From assembly GCA_033026295.1 (NCBI GenBank), contig CM065170.1:32992963-33056962 (forward strand): a stretch of DNA of 64,000 nt, given 5' to 3'. The notes beneath the pieces were generated by a model. That model worked only from the letters and a program-made list of their open reading frames with translations, was not told where the DNA came from and did not search any database. Positions 26,201-37,860 of the stretch are shown in pieces (within the stretch, counting starts at the first letter, position 1; every line of letters starts with the position of its first letter). A program made the translations under genes and the position numbers. This DNA is from Channa striata (taxonomy: Eukaryota > Chordata > Actinopteri > Anabantiformes > Channidae).

Positions 26201-29200
26201 AAATTATAATGTTTATATATTACATAATTCAAATAAAGGTTGAAGTCATTTGGCGTTCACAAATAACTCAAAAGACTTGCGTTGTCCATGGTACAGGCAA
26301 CTGATATTTGCACAGGCCCCTGCAGTTTTAAATGTCAGGCCCATGGTTTCAACCTTTAGATAAAGCAGGATGCACTTTACTGTTGGCGACTAAATAATTC
26401 TAGAGGTCAAGAAGAAGAAGGTATGTGAAATCTTAAAATAGGAAGCTTGCACTTTACCCTGCACTTTGCCTAGGGTCATTGTACAGCAGCTGTCATGTAA
26501 TGCAAATCCTGAGGCCTGACAATTTGGGAAGGACTTGAGGAGGATTTTGGTCAACATTATCCCACAACACCCATCATTCTAATTGCTAACTATGTGCAGA
26601 AAATCTGTTTTTAATGCTCACTCGACTGCTTTAGCAAAGACGCACAGCCAAGTTCCTGCGTGGCTTCTGTCTTACCATAATGAGTTCCCTCTGGAAGGAC
26701 TTCCTCTCCTTGTTCTCCGTGTTCGTACAATCCTCTTTGAGTTTCTCCAGCACTGATGCCACCTTCTCCGGCTCGCTGTCTAGCTCTGTCCGGCAAAAAT
26801 AATTCAGTGGCAAATTCCCGTACCCAAGGGCATCTGCAAACGCCCTCCAGTTTCCCACATTCTCCATTAAAACCGTCCTCACGGTTGCATAGATGTATGT
26901 GAGAAATTTGCAAGGCTTCAGGATCTGCTCCAGCAGCAGGGTGGATGTAAGGTCCGGGCCGCACCAGTAAATTGGCTTGACTTTGCCCAGAACTAAAACA
27001 TTTTTGGTGTGGACAAGCCCCACTTTTCCTTGATAGTATCCAATGTACCACTCTTTCGTCCGCAACTGCCCTCGCAGTTTAATTTTTTCCTCGCTCAGTA
27101 AAGCAATTACATCCGACTTTTTGTACTCCAACAGATAGGTGCTCTTGTGCTGCCTGATCACTGTTTTGATCAGTTTGCCAAATTTCAAGTTGGTAATGCA
27201 CCGGTCCTGAAACTTTAGGTATTTAGAGGTGACAGCAAGTGGCGAGAGCACAATCTTATCCACCTCCTTTTTTTTCAGGAACCGCCTCTGAACTGTTATC
27301 CTCGCTCCCGTCTTTGGTGGTGGTTGTGGAGTTTGAACACAGAACTGGGTGAGGATACAGTCGAGGGCATCCTTGACTTGGACCCTGAGAGTGAAGTCTG
27401 AGATGCTATTTGGGTTGTGCGATGTGATCATGTAGAGAAGCCTGCTGACCTTCCCCAGTTTAACCTGAAATCCCCGAATCACTCCACTGCCCTCAGTCGC
27501 CTTCACCTGGTAGTTGGACATGTTCGAGTACAATCCCACCTGGAGGTCCTGAGGATACCCTAGCACAAACTGGTGCTTCCCCCACAAATGGAGGGCTACA
27601 GGTAGAGTCGAGCTAGCCTGCCGACCCACCTCACTGACCAACAAGGTTTTGGGGGCGCAGTCATGCCCGAACATGGCCACAACAGCCTTAAAGGAAGGGT
27701 GGATGTGCTTGGGTCCATAGACACCCAAAGTCACTTCCCTCTGCACGTGGTCCCAAACGGTTGTATTGTGGCTTATATACTGGGACTGAACCACAACAGC
27801 CACGTACATACAAGGCTCCAGACTATCCAAATGCACCTGGACTGTATCTTTGTAAACGTAAGCGTTAGGGATGGGTGTGTAGGGCCCTTCTTTGCAATCA
27901 CTTCGAACACAAAGCACCTCTGCTGCGTGACCGGTGTCTACTTTGACACTTACAGATACTTTTATCTCCAGCGTGATGAAGGATTTAGTCTCCATGTTGC
28001 TGAGCTTTATCTCCACCACAGGGCTGACAATGGAGCAGTGGTCACTGTTGAGCTCCAGAGGAGGGTCTAGTAAAGCTTTCAAGGAGATCTGCTGGTGGTC
28101 TCCGGGGCTAACGTGGCCTTCGGGGATGTGCAGGCTGATGTGGGTGTCTGGGAGCTGAACAACACCTCCATTACTATCCAAACTGCACACAATATTAGTC
28201 TCCACCGGCTGCGTTTGGCCCCACCCGGGACTCTGGCCCAAGGAGTCAAGATCGTGGCAGGACCTGGCTAGCTTTCTGTGATTCAACCAAGCAGTCCTGA
28301 AGTCCTCTCTGCTCTGAAACTGTTCTGGTGAAGGAGCTTGAAGGCCAGAGAAGAATCCTGAAGACACTAAGGTTGTATTCGACTGAGCCTGCAGGACAGA
28401 CAGTTCTGACAGACTGTGGGAACGTTTACTTCTGAAAAATGGATTGTCCCTGTGGAAGTATTGTGCAACCTCTTGGCTGGGGCTGGTGGGGTTTGTATTG
28501 TTAACGTGACAGCTGCTGAAGCCGTTGATCATAACTGTACTGGTGTTGAAGTTTGAGCAAGACGGAGATGCTAGATTATCAAAGAGAATAAGATCGGCAG
28601 AGTTTCTCACACTTCGATCTTTGCAGTTCTGATCTAGCGGATAGATAAATGGGTTCACAGTGGAGGGACAGTTATTATAAATTGGGGAGGGTTTAAATGA
28701 CATCCCTGTCCACTCCCCCAAACCTCCAAATTCCTTCGACCCATCCTCATATCCCTCCCCGAGAGTGTCAATCACTCCACTGTCGCTAAGAGAAGAGTTC
28801 CTGAAGTTGAGGGGCTGGACATAGGCAGCCGGGATGTAGCCCATTTCTGTGTTGTTGTGGGCATACCACCATTCTCCCCCCGATGTGTCCAGCACATAGA
28901 GGCGATCACCTTTAGAGAACTTCAGCGTGGTGAAGCTGCTGGGGCAGTAATCCTTAATGGCAACCACTTCTTGTGCAGCTTCATAGGTGGAGGAAGTGCC
29001 CAACCTTAAGGCACTGGGAGAAGGCACTGGAAATGGAGAAACAACAGTTAATTATGGCATGTTATTTGGTCTGACAGGCCCAAATTTAGATATGTCCACT
29101 TATATAATACTCACAATCAGACAAATCTAAGGTAATTTATAACCTATATCCTGCACTTGCTGCTTATTGCACTTCTGGTTAGACATAAACTGCATTTCGT

Positions 29201-31336
29201 TGCCTTGTACTTGTACATGTGTAATGACAATAAAGTTGAATCTAATCTAATCTAAAATATAATAGATAATTGAACTAATGAGGCGAGGGTTAGACACACA
29301 AAGTGTGTGTCCACATGTTAACTTAAAAACAAAGAAGAATGCTACAAAAAAAGCCCCCAACTACCTTTAATTACTATTCAGTCCCTCCACAAACTTGTGA
29401 AATATCTTTAAACAAATTCCCATTGAATTCTGCTAGGTAGGTAGAAGTATATATCTCAGTATATACAGTGGTGTGAAAAAGTGTTTGCCCCCTTACTGGT
29501 TTCTTATTTTTTGCATGTTTGTCACACTTTAATGTGTCTGATCATCAAACTAATTTAATTATTAGTCAAAAATAACACAAGTAAACACATCATGCAGTTT
29601 TTAAATGAAGGTTTTTCTTACAAGTGTAAAAATAAATCAAAAACCACATTGCCCTGTGTGAAAAAGTGTTTGCCCCCCCAAGTTAAAATATAACTTAACT
29701 CTGGTTCATCATACCTGAGCTCAATTTCTCCAGCTGCACCCAGGCCTGATTGCTGCCACACCTGTTTGCAATCAAGAAATCACTTAAATGACCTGCCTGA
29801 CAAAGTGAAGTAGACCAAAAGATCCTCAAAAGCTAGACATCATGCCGAGATCCAAAGACATTCAAAAACAAATGAGAATGACAATATTTGAGATTTATAA
29901 GTCTGGAAAAGGTTATAAAGCAAATTTGTAAAGCTTTGGGACTGCAGCGAACTCTACAAATGGCAAAAACATGGAACAGTGGAGAACCTTCCCAGGAGTG
30001 GCCGGCCGACCAGAATTACCCCAAGAGCGCAGCGACAACTCATCCAAGAGGTCACAAAAGACCCCACAACAACATCCAAAGAACTGCAGGCCTCACTCGC
30101 CTAAATTAAGATGAGTGTTCATGACTCCACCATAAGAAAGAGACTGGGCAAAAATGGTTTGCATGGCAGAGTTCCAAGATGAAAACCACTGCTGACCAAA
30201 AAGAACATAAAGGCTCATCTCAGTTTTGCCCGAAAACATCTTGACGATCCTCAAGACTTTTGGGAAAATACTCTGTGGACTGACGAGACAAAAGTTGAAC
30301 TTTTTAGAAGGTGCGTGTCCCATTATGTGTGGCGTAAAAGTAATGCCGCATTTCATAAAAAGAACATCATGCCAACAGTAAAATATGGAGGTGGTGGTGT
30401 GATGGTCTGGGGCTGTTTTAATGCGTCAGGACCTGGAAGACTTGCTGTGATAAATGGAACCATGAATTCTACTGTGTATCAAAATATCTTGAAGGAGAAT
30501 GTCCGGCCATCTGTTCGTGACCTCAAGATGAAGCGAACTTGGATTCTGCAGCAGGACAATGATCCAAAGCACACCGGCAAATCCACTTCTGAATGGATGA
30601 AGAAAAACTAAATGAAGACTTTTAAGTGGCCTGGTCAAAGTCCTGACCTGAATCCAATTGAGATGCTGTGGCATGACCTTCAAAAGGCGGTTCATGCTCG
30701 AAAACCCTCCAATGTGGCTGAATTACAACAGTTCTGCAAAGATGAGTGGGCCAAACTTCCTCCACAGCGCTGTAACAGACTCATTGCAAGTTATCGAAAA
30801 CGCTTGATTGCAGTTGTTGCTGCTAAGGGTGGTCCCAACCAGTTATTAGGTTTCGGGGGCAAACACTTTTTCACACAGGGCAATGTGGTTTTTGATTTAT
30901 TTTTACACTTGTAATAAAAACCTTCATTTAAAAACTGCATGATGTGTTTACTTGTGTTATCTTTGACTAATCATTAAATTAGTTTGATGATCAGTGTGAC
31001 AAACATGCAACAAAATAAGAAACCAGTAAGGGGGCAAACACTTTTTCACACCACTGTACCTATACCTATACTTAAGCATGAGTATGTGCAGTGCATAGAC
31101 TTTCCGTTTTTATTTCACCTCATAAGCAGATATTTGGAGCATGTAATGCTGAGATGACACTACACTTGTACTAACAAGGACGTACAACCGGTACCAGCAC
31201 TTAACCGCTGACCTTTGACATCACTGAGACTGGCTGCAGTGACTCCTTCACTGAGGTCAATGAGCGTCCCCTCCGATTTACAGCGAGGGAGGCTGTGATT
31301 GTTGTTCGTCACTCGGATAATTCGATGGGCAGCCAT
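17408..31336 (-). CDS. sh3bp4: SH3 domain-binding protein 4, complete (4 coding exons)
   Basis: Cytoplasmic adaptor that controls cargo-selective clathrin endocytosis (transferrin receptor) and binds Rag GTPases to restrain mTORC1 (family knowledge). Coding exons are 31213..31336, 26676..29026, 18215..18403 and 17408..17632. All junctions are GT/AG, phases agree, and the total is 2889 nt = 962 residues (human 963). The start is [20 protein letters not shown], matching the conserved leader with [12 protein letters not shown]. Domains: SH3-1 about 61-115 (DYCPSSF, GEWWYAH), NPF motifs near 166 and 236, ZU5 about 316-451, a UPA-like part, SH3-2 about 656-723 ([15 protein letters not shown]), and a death domain from about 735. 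It ends GYGDFAV. Only two NPF motifs are visible, whereas I recall three in human. No frame breaks. Confidence 0.96.
18215..18403 (-). CDS. sh3bp4: sh3bp4 coding exon 3
   Basis: 63 codons between acceptor CCTTCAG|GCTTTGC and donor GAG|GTTAGA. It encodes [18 protein letters not shown], then [20 protein letters not shown], the conserved C-terminal helices. Confidence 0.95.
18404..26675 (-). other. Large sh3bp4 intron between coding exons 2 and 3
   Basis: An 8.3-kb intron with correct GT and AG ends. It contains a (CA)n microsatellite at 20193-20221. I recognise no nested gene; the open frames at 22.5-23.0 and 24.0-24.6 kb show no family motif. Confidence 0.75.
20193..20221 (+). repeat. (CA)n microsatellite in sh3bp4 intron
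   Basis: About 14 CA units with no interruption. Confidence 0.96.
26676..29026 (-). CDS. sh3bp4: sh3bp4 coding exon 2 (large exon: SH3, ZU5, UPA, SH3, death domain)
   Basis: Acceptor TTTCCAG|TGCCTTCTCC and donor ATTATG|GTAAGAC. Its 2351 nt plus the carried-over G make exactly 784 codons with no stop. A very large single central exon is characteristic of this gene. Confidence 0.96.
29150..29255 (+). mobile_element. 3' tail of an L2-type LINE (or LINE-tailed SINE)
   Basis: The sequence runs CTGCACTTGCTGCTTATTGC, then CATTTCGTTGCCTTGTAC, then ATGACAATAAAGTTGAATCT, and ends in three TCTAA tandem units. This tail is typical of fish L2-like elements, which end in short tandem repeats. It is truncated at its 5' end. 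It lies in the sh3bp4 intron, opposite to the gene. Confidence 0.6.
29466..31056 (+). mobile_element. Tc1/mariner transposon, full length with long inverted repeats
   Basis: A 1591-bp element bounded by CAGTGGTGTGAAAAAGTG on the left and its inverse at the right, flanked by TA on both sides (29464-29465, 31057-31058), the target duplicated by this family. The terminal inverted repeats are about 200-212 bp (29466-29677 and 30855-31056). Each carries GTGTGAAAAAGTGTTTGCCC twice, at its outer and inner end, which is the IR/DR arrangement of Sleeping-Beauty-like elements. The central transposase is broken, so the copy is non-autonomous. It sits in the sh3bp4 intron, antisense to the gene. Confidence 0.93.
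29842..30914 (+). pseudogene. Tc1-type transposase pseudogene
   Basis: DDE transposase that would cut and insert its element at TA sites. Reading begins [20 protein letters not shown] and keeps family pieces [10 protein letters not shown] (DNA-binding helix region), [11 protein letters not shown] (first Asp, codon at 30282), QQDNDPKHT (second Asp, 30555) and [11 protein letters not shown] (Glu, 30660). There are 34 positions between the second Asp and the Glu, i.e. the DD34E signature. The frame shifts at least twice in the first third, and an in-frame TAA at 30609-30611 lies between the last two catalytic residues. It therefore cannot make an active protein. Confidence 0.93.
31213..31336 (-). 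CDS. sh3bp4: sh3bp4 coding exon 1
   Basis: ATG at 31336, in context GGCCATGGC. It encodes 41 residues plus the first base of a Val codon, then donor G|GTCAGC. The [11 protein letters not shown] segment is the conserved N-terminal motif. An in-frame acceptor-like TAAG lies 8 bases upstream of the ATG, so the exon probably carries only a few 5' UTR bases. Confidence 0.93.
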
Positions 31337-31361
31337 GGCCGGTTCTTACAGCAGCACGCGC

Positions 31362-31712
31362 TCATTGGCAGCGCTTACTCTGAAAGCGAAACAAAGAAAG
31401 GAATTCAGGGTGGCAGCAACCAGCCTAACACATCTAAAGCTACAGCTGGAAGCTTAATTTTCTAGATCAGTAACAGCGGTAATGGAAACAAAGGTCAAAG
31501 TCTCGGCAGCAGAGGAAAAAGTGTTGACAAATATCACTGCACTTTTGGAGGAAGTGACTATGAAGGATGTGCTGAGAAAAGCTGAACAGTAAGTTCTCCC
31601 GGAATCAATGCAAAAAAGCATGAACAAGGAACTCAGAGACATGAAGAGACGGGACTTAGAGCAAGAGAAATTGAAAAGACGGGAAAACCTCGGAGATTTA
31701 AGCTTTGAATGA
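31362..31712 (+). pseudogene. Coding-like remnant of unknown origin with two in-frame stops
   Basis: A single plus frame of about 117 codons is interrupted only by TAA at 31455 and TAA at 31590, and ends in TGA at 31710. It reads SLAALTLKAKQRKEFRV, then METKVKVSAAEEKVLTNITA, LLEEVTMKDVLRKAEQ, and after the second stop QKSMNKELRDMKRRDLEQEK. The composition is charged and helical, like a coiled coil. I do not recognise the protein. It may be a processed pseudogene or part of a mobile element, since a hAT-like element starts 14 bases further on. Chance is not excluded. Confidence 0.35.
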
Positions 31713-31725
31713 AAATGACGTAGAC

Positions 31726-32229
31726 CAGGGGTCTCAAACTCAATTTACTTGGGGGCCGCTGGAGGCAGAGTCGGGGTGAGGCTGGGCCGCATCAGGTTTC
31801 CACAAGAAAAACTTTTAAATAATTTTAATCTTCTCAAATGTCTTTATTTTTTATTTTTAACACAAAATAATATGAAAAAATAAATAAACAAATTAGAAGA
31901 AAATAAATAAGAAATTAATAAGAAAATCAGTCAATCAATCAGTAATAAGTAAATAAAATAATAATAATAATTATAATAATTAGGATTCAAATGTCTGTAT
32001 TAACAATTCTTTAAGCTTTCTTTAAGCTGTCGCGTTGAAGTTTCAATCAAGTGTTTACACATTTCCTCAATATACGTCATTTCCGCAATGTACGCATTTC
32101 CGTTCCGTGGTTCAAAAAACGCGGGCCGACCATTAAACTTTAATAATAAGGTGGGGGCTACAAACTATCGGCCCGCGGGCCAAGACGGTACATAAAATGA
32201 AAACGTCGTGCGGATTGATTGACACCCTG
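31726..32229 (+). mobile_element. hAT-like non-autonomous element
   Basis: The left end CAGGGGTCTCAAACTC and the right end GATTGACACCCTG (inverse CAGGGTGTCAATC) form imperfect inverted ends. The interior has the usual GGGGGCCGCTGG and GGGCCGCATCAGG near the left, an AT-rich middle with AATAAATAAG runs, and GGCCCGCGGGCCAAG near the right. It has no coding capacity. I could not find a clean 8-bp target duplication. Confidence 0.7.
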
Positions 32230-35200
32230 AGAATGTAGCAGTGTGGAAAACGTGTGACCCACTACTGCTGCGTTCGGATAAGCTACGAGAATCCGACACA
32301 AAAAAAGTCAAACAACAAATACACAAAGCCTGAGAGCTCAAACGGAGAGAGCTCTTAAGCTACGTCATCACTATCACAAGGTAAACTGCTCCACGTATCA
32401 GCAGCAGTTGGCAGAGACACTGCATGAATGGCTGGTGCAAACGCTGAGAAAGCTGCTCACCTTTTCAGGTACTCTTTGTTTTTTTCTTTCATAATGCACA
32501 ATTATGAGCTCACAGTTATTCTGTGCCTCTATTCCAAAGGTAAAATGTTCCAGAAACGGCAAACTGGGGAAAACCAAGGTCATTTCCCCGAAAAGCCGCC
32601 ATAAAGTTGAAAGAAAGCATTGTATGAGATATGAAAACATTCAATTATGGGTCCCTGTCCGATTCTTGAAAAACAGCCTCAAAAAGTATTTGTATACCTC
32701 TACCCACACACTACTAAATTATATCCAATATTGCTCCGCTGTCAACAGAAATCGATAGTTCGCACCCAACCTCCGGGGCCAGGCTTTCTGCAGCCACACC
32801 ACTTCTCTCCTCTGGCTTCGCTGCCCTATATGTATTTACATCGCTGATTGCATCAGGTCACGGTACCAATTTTCCTGTCACAATTGAGCTGTGATTCAAT
32901 TTGAGTATGAAAACACAGAGTCAGCAGACGGCCGTAATCTGATTAGAGCAGCTGCAAGGAATTGTTTTGCTGCAAAATGTCATTCAGTCACAAGAGCCTT
33001 TATTATTCCTGCAGCATGTGGCGAGATGTGACAGCGGGAACATTTGCATTTACACACAAATGATGCCATTTTAATCTGATTAAAGAAACCCGAGCTGCAC
33101 GAGCCGTGTCGTGCAAATGCATTTCACTGATTGTCTTCATTAGAGCTGAGGATTTTCCCTCACATGTAGGTGCTTGCAGCGGCACTTCACCACGGTTCGG
33201 CCCAGCGCCTGTAAAGCGTCACAACAGCGAGAGCAAACAGAAAACGTATGTTCTAGATGTGAGCTATTCTTTTTTCCTTGTGCAGCAAAGCACATTGGTC
33301 AAAAGAGCGTTAAATTAAATATGTCCACATCAGTGAAAACAACCATACAGAGCAGAAATAGGAAGGCTCCTGTGAGATCTCATTATATCACTCCTCTCCA
33401 ATTTATAAAAGATAAAACAAACTCTTAGAAAAATCTCTCTGCACAGGCCAAGACGGAAATTTCACACCAAAAAGTGTTTTGGCAAACCTGAGTTCGTGCC
33501 AAACTGGTACGTGAACACACGGCCGTAATCCTACAGCAAAGGGAAAGAAAGCTCAATGTTCAATCAATCAATGTTCAGCAGCGTGGTTTTTACAATATTA
33601 TGTGCAGAGTATTAACATTGATCACCTCCGCTGAAAGTTCTGTTGGCCCTGTGGAAAACTTTGATATGATGAGATAAAAAGCATCATTTCGTGGAGTATG
33701 ATGCAAAATTTAACACAAAGCTTTCTGTGCTTTCGCTTCTCTCCTGTGAACCAATTATGCACGACCCCTGCAGCTCTAGTCTGCATTTTCTTTTTTTTGG
33801 GGGGGGGCAGCATCAGCTAATGAAAAAAAATCCATTTGTCTCTTGTACTGTTCTTCAAAATGCACATTTACTGTGGGAGGACGAGCGAAGCTGCACGCTC
33901 GGGGAGGCAGAGCTTCCCACGAAGAGAAAGCCGGGCGTGTTTAATGGCGTGCTGAAAGCCAGTCAAACTCCTCCAAGGTGACATGTCGTTTTCCCCGCAC
34001 CTTCTCCCCTCGTCAGGAGGAGTGTCGCCCGTCGATAAGATCCCCGCCTCCTGCTCGAAAATGAGCACTCAGCGGGCAGCAAGCGCGAGCCTGCGATCAA
34101 TAACAAGGCGGCAGACAAAGACGCCGTCGCCCGCTTTGATATAATGCGCAGCAATCCCTGCTAAATGCAGCAGGAGGTGAGGACGGCTATGACAGATGCG
34201 AGGGGGGGGGGAGAAAATAAGAGCAATTGGAAGCTGCTGTTCCCTGCGAGGGGAAACGCAGCAGGAGGCTGAGATCAGAGCGAGCTGGATTTATCTGAAC
34301 GACCCCTGCAGACTCACGCTCAGACTCCTGGAAGCCCAAAACTTTTGTTGCGAGACAAAAATGACACAAGCAATTATGAAAAACACAAAGAAGACTGACA
34401 GTCTGGATGCAACCTCCTCCAGACTTTTACACTTTATGTTCTATAGATAGAGCCTTCGCAGAAATCCACTTTATTTTTACTTTTGTTTCACTTGTTACAG
34501 CAGAAATTCAAATTGCACGAGGAGAGGCCAAGCCAGGAGGAAGCTTCCAGGGGATCTGCAGCAAAATGCTTGAGGGCTCGTGGTCGGCCTTCCTCAAAAC
34601 TGCACAGAGGGATATTTCCGCCCCACTGCTGCACTCGTATCCGAGCCGGTGTTATGAACTCATTTCAGCCTGACTGACAGAGTGGAGGAAGGCTGAGGAC
34701 GCCGGGGACTCCAGAGTTTAATTAGCCGAGAGTCGGCCGGCCCTAATCCCTGAATGAGTGTAACTGTAATAACATTTCCAGCAGCCATACGCACGCGGCG
34801 TTTATCGTTTTTCCATCGGAGCTGAGCAGATTACGCGACGGCGAACAGGACACAGCAGCACCGGCCTGTTAACGAAATCAATCGCAGCAAACCTTCAACT
34901 AAGCCGACAGTGCGTATTATTTCAATTCAATCAATAAGCACTCGCTGTAATTTCAGCTAAAAACGCCTCCAATCACCTTCTAATAAACCAATGGGACAAA
35001 CTTTACACCAGCCTCGATATTACACTTGTACTTCTGTCGCTGATGAGTTGCATGGTGGGTTTTTCACCGATTTGCCAGATGTTTCCTTTCTCCTCTCCGT
35101 CTCTACATTATGTTCCTAACCATCAAAACACCATTAACGCGCTGCTTTATTTGGCTCTATGAAAGGTCAGCTCCTTAATCCATTTTGCAGGAAACTGAGT

Positions 35201-37860
35201 GCAGGCACTCAGGCTTCATTCAGTCCCGACCTCGGGGACGGAAACACATCAGGTACATTCACCGGCCGCCCTGCCGTGGCCTGAGGTGACGCCGCTCGGC
35301 TCCCGGCGCGCATCACGACACGTGATTACACCTGTGATACAGTGGAGGTGGAACAGATCCAGAAGTTTACAAGAGAAAAAATGTGGTTGAATGCAAATCA
35401 TATATAATATTTGATATCTGTATCTAATAACTGATGAAATTGATCACATGTAAGTCCTCATCATGATGGTGATGTAAATTCAGCTCTAGTAGAGAGTGAC
35501 ATTTCCTTTCCTTAAAAAAAGAAGCTGTGGTTGCTGAGGCACCTTTGTGTCATGAGATGTCTAATGAACCAAAGTTTGAACTTTTATTTTAATTTAAAAA
35601 GACATGAAGGAGAAATTTCCTTCAAAGTTGCATCAGAACGTTCACTTATTAAAGGTTTCAGGTGACATTTGGGTTGAAAGCAGCGGACCTTTAGAGAAGG
35701 TTTAATTTCTTTGCATATTGAACAAGCGTGTGTTTGTGCCAAATCCTGCATGAAATGTAAGAGTAGGCACATTAAGGCGGGATGTTTGTCATTTGTGTCA
35801 CATTCCTGCAGGCTGAGTGGGCGAATCCCCTCCGACGATCCGCCGAGTTTCACCCTGCACACCATCAATAAATAAAATAAGCCCCCCCACTTGGAACGTG
35901 GTCAAGTGCATTAGTCTGCAGCGCCGCTTTGCCCCCGCCCACCAATGTTCAGCGCCGCAGAAATTCATCTGTAAAATATTACAATTGCTCCTGTCTCCCC
36001 TCAGGATAAATTTCCAGGTAAATGAGCCTGTTAAGTGCTGAGTGTTAGTGCAGCTCCCACCTCCAGCAGAAGCTTCGGCTGCTGACGGTTTAAGGACAGA
36101 GGTTCACTTATTTTTAGTGTGACGGCAGGTCGAATTCGGAGCAGTTGGATTTTATACGTCGAGTATTTTGGAATTTACCTGCAGTATCTCTTTTTGCAGG
36201 AGGAGAAGGCACCGAGTGGCAAATCATAAAGAATTTAACAAACTCTTTCAGAAAATGAGCTGCAAACGTGTTAAAGCCTATTAATGCAATGAATTCATGG
36301 GGAAGATAAAAGCAGCTAATTGTCACATTAGCATTTTGTAGTCTGCAAAAATAGTTCAGCATATTTTCTTTGATGATGTAACAACGTCAGTTCATGAATG
36401 TCCCAAAACAAGCGTTTACATTTGAGTTCTCGCAGATGACAGAGTATGAATGCTACTGCTACACGGTTTTTTCCGTCCAGAATGAGTTGCAGGACAGTAA
36501 AATCTTCATCTGCTGGAAATTCCTGCGTTTTCTTCTGCCAAAACACAGAATCATGCAAGTTTTACAAATATGAATGCACAAGGTATGTGGCTGTTTACAT
36601 GGTCAATTAAATTTGAAAAAAAAAAAAAGCGATCTCTATAAAAGATCTCGTTAACACTGTAAATTGTTACTTGTGTGGCCATTAGTTTAATAAGTGCAAT
36701 ATTGCGTAAATACACCTACATATGGAAAGTTATATATAGTACCTAGGCTACTTGCTGTCCTTCTGACAGCTTAAGGAACATCACCTTTTTAGAGGACGGC
36801 AGAAATAGACATCGGGGAGGCATGTGCGCTTGACATAACTAGTGTTCAAACTACATAAATCATCATCACTAAATAAATCACCACATCTCCACCAGAGCTG
36901 TCGTGCATGCACAGCTGACGGGCCTCAGTACACGCAGTTAGTCAAAAACACGTTTTTGATGAAGCTGTGTGTCTGGATCTGTGTTTATAATTTGTTTATA
37001 ATGTCGTTATAATTTGTTTATGATGTCATTTCGACGACAGTGGAGGAATACAGCTCAGGTGAATGAGCTAATCCAGGCTGCAGAGTGACAAGAAAACAAA
37101 AAGGGTAGAGAAGAGTCAGTGTTGGCTTTAGCGCCTGTTTGGTGATTATGGTCAAAAAGATTCATTTAAAAAATTTGTCTTAATTGTGCTCTACAAAACT
37201 GTCCAATTTGATTGTAACTGCTTTAGACAACGAGCTTTTAGAACTATGCATCACAGAGCACGACTTAATACCTGATGTGTTCATCAGAGTTTTTAATGGA
37301 AAATGTTATTTATAGTATTAAAAAATAACAGCAGTCATCGGAGACATGCAGCGAAACAATAATAAATCATCTCCCTTTCATGTGAAAGCAACAGATGGGA
37401 ACCCTAATGCACCAAGAGCTGCGTTTGAACCCTAAACCGAAGGTCTGAAAACCGCACAGGGAGCTGGAGATAATTACTACGAACTGAGTTTTATATTTGT
37501 TAATGAGTTTGGTCGATTATTGTTTCAACGCAGGGAGCAAAATCCAGTCTCAGCAGTGCAGGAGGTGCTGAGCTGTGGAGCGTGTGTGAAGGGCATTCAG
37601 ATCTGCAAAAAGCTTGAGCAGACTTAAATCCATAGAGAGAGAGTGTGTGTGTGCTGAGTGGACATTAATTACAAAATGGAGCGCACCTTCGCGCGGAGCT
37701 GGAAAAACGATGACGTGCTAGTTTTCAGGTTTAGTCTCAGCGGCTGCGGCGAGCAGTGAAAGACAACAGAGTGTGTGTTGGGTTTTTGTGCACGTGTGTG
37801 TTTGTTCACACCGCGCTGAAGAAGACAAGGCTCTGAGCGGGGAGTTTGTTCCCAGTTTTG
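32230..37860. other. Gene-free stretch upstream of sh3bp4
   Basis: No exon with a recognisable domain. Compositionally it alternates AT-rich sequence with patches that hold homeodomain-type TAATTA/TAATCT and octamer-like ATGCAAAT sites (e.g. 33.0-33.2 and 34.7-35.0 kb). These could be conserved enhancers, but that cannot be shown from one sequence. A short poly-T/poly-G run is at about 33790-33808. Confidence 0.5.

Noticed and set aside
26611..27051. 146-codon minus-strand open frame overlapping sh3bp4
   Set aside because: Out-of-frame shadow of the sh3bp4 large exon, whose own frame carries the conserved domains.
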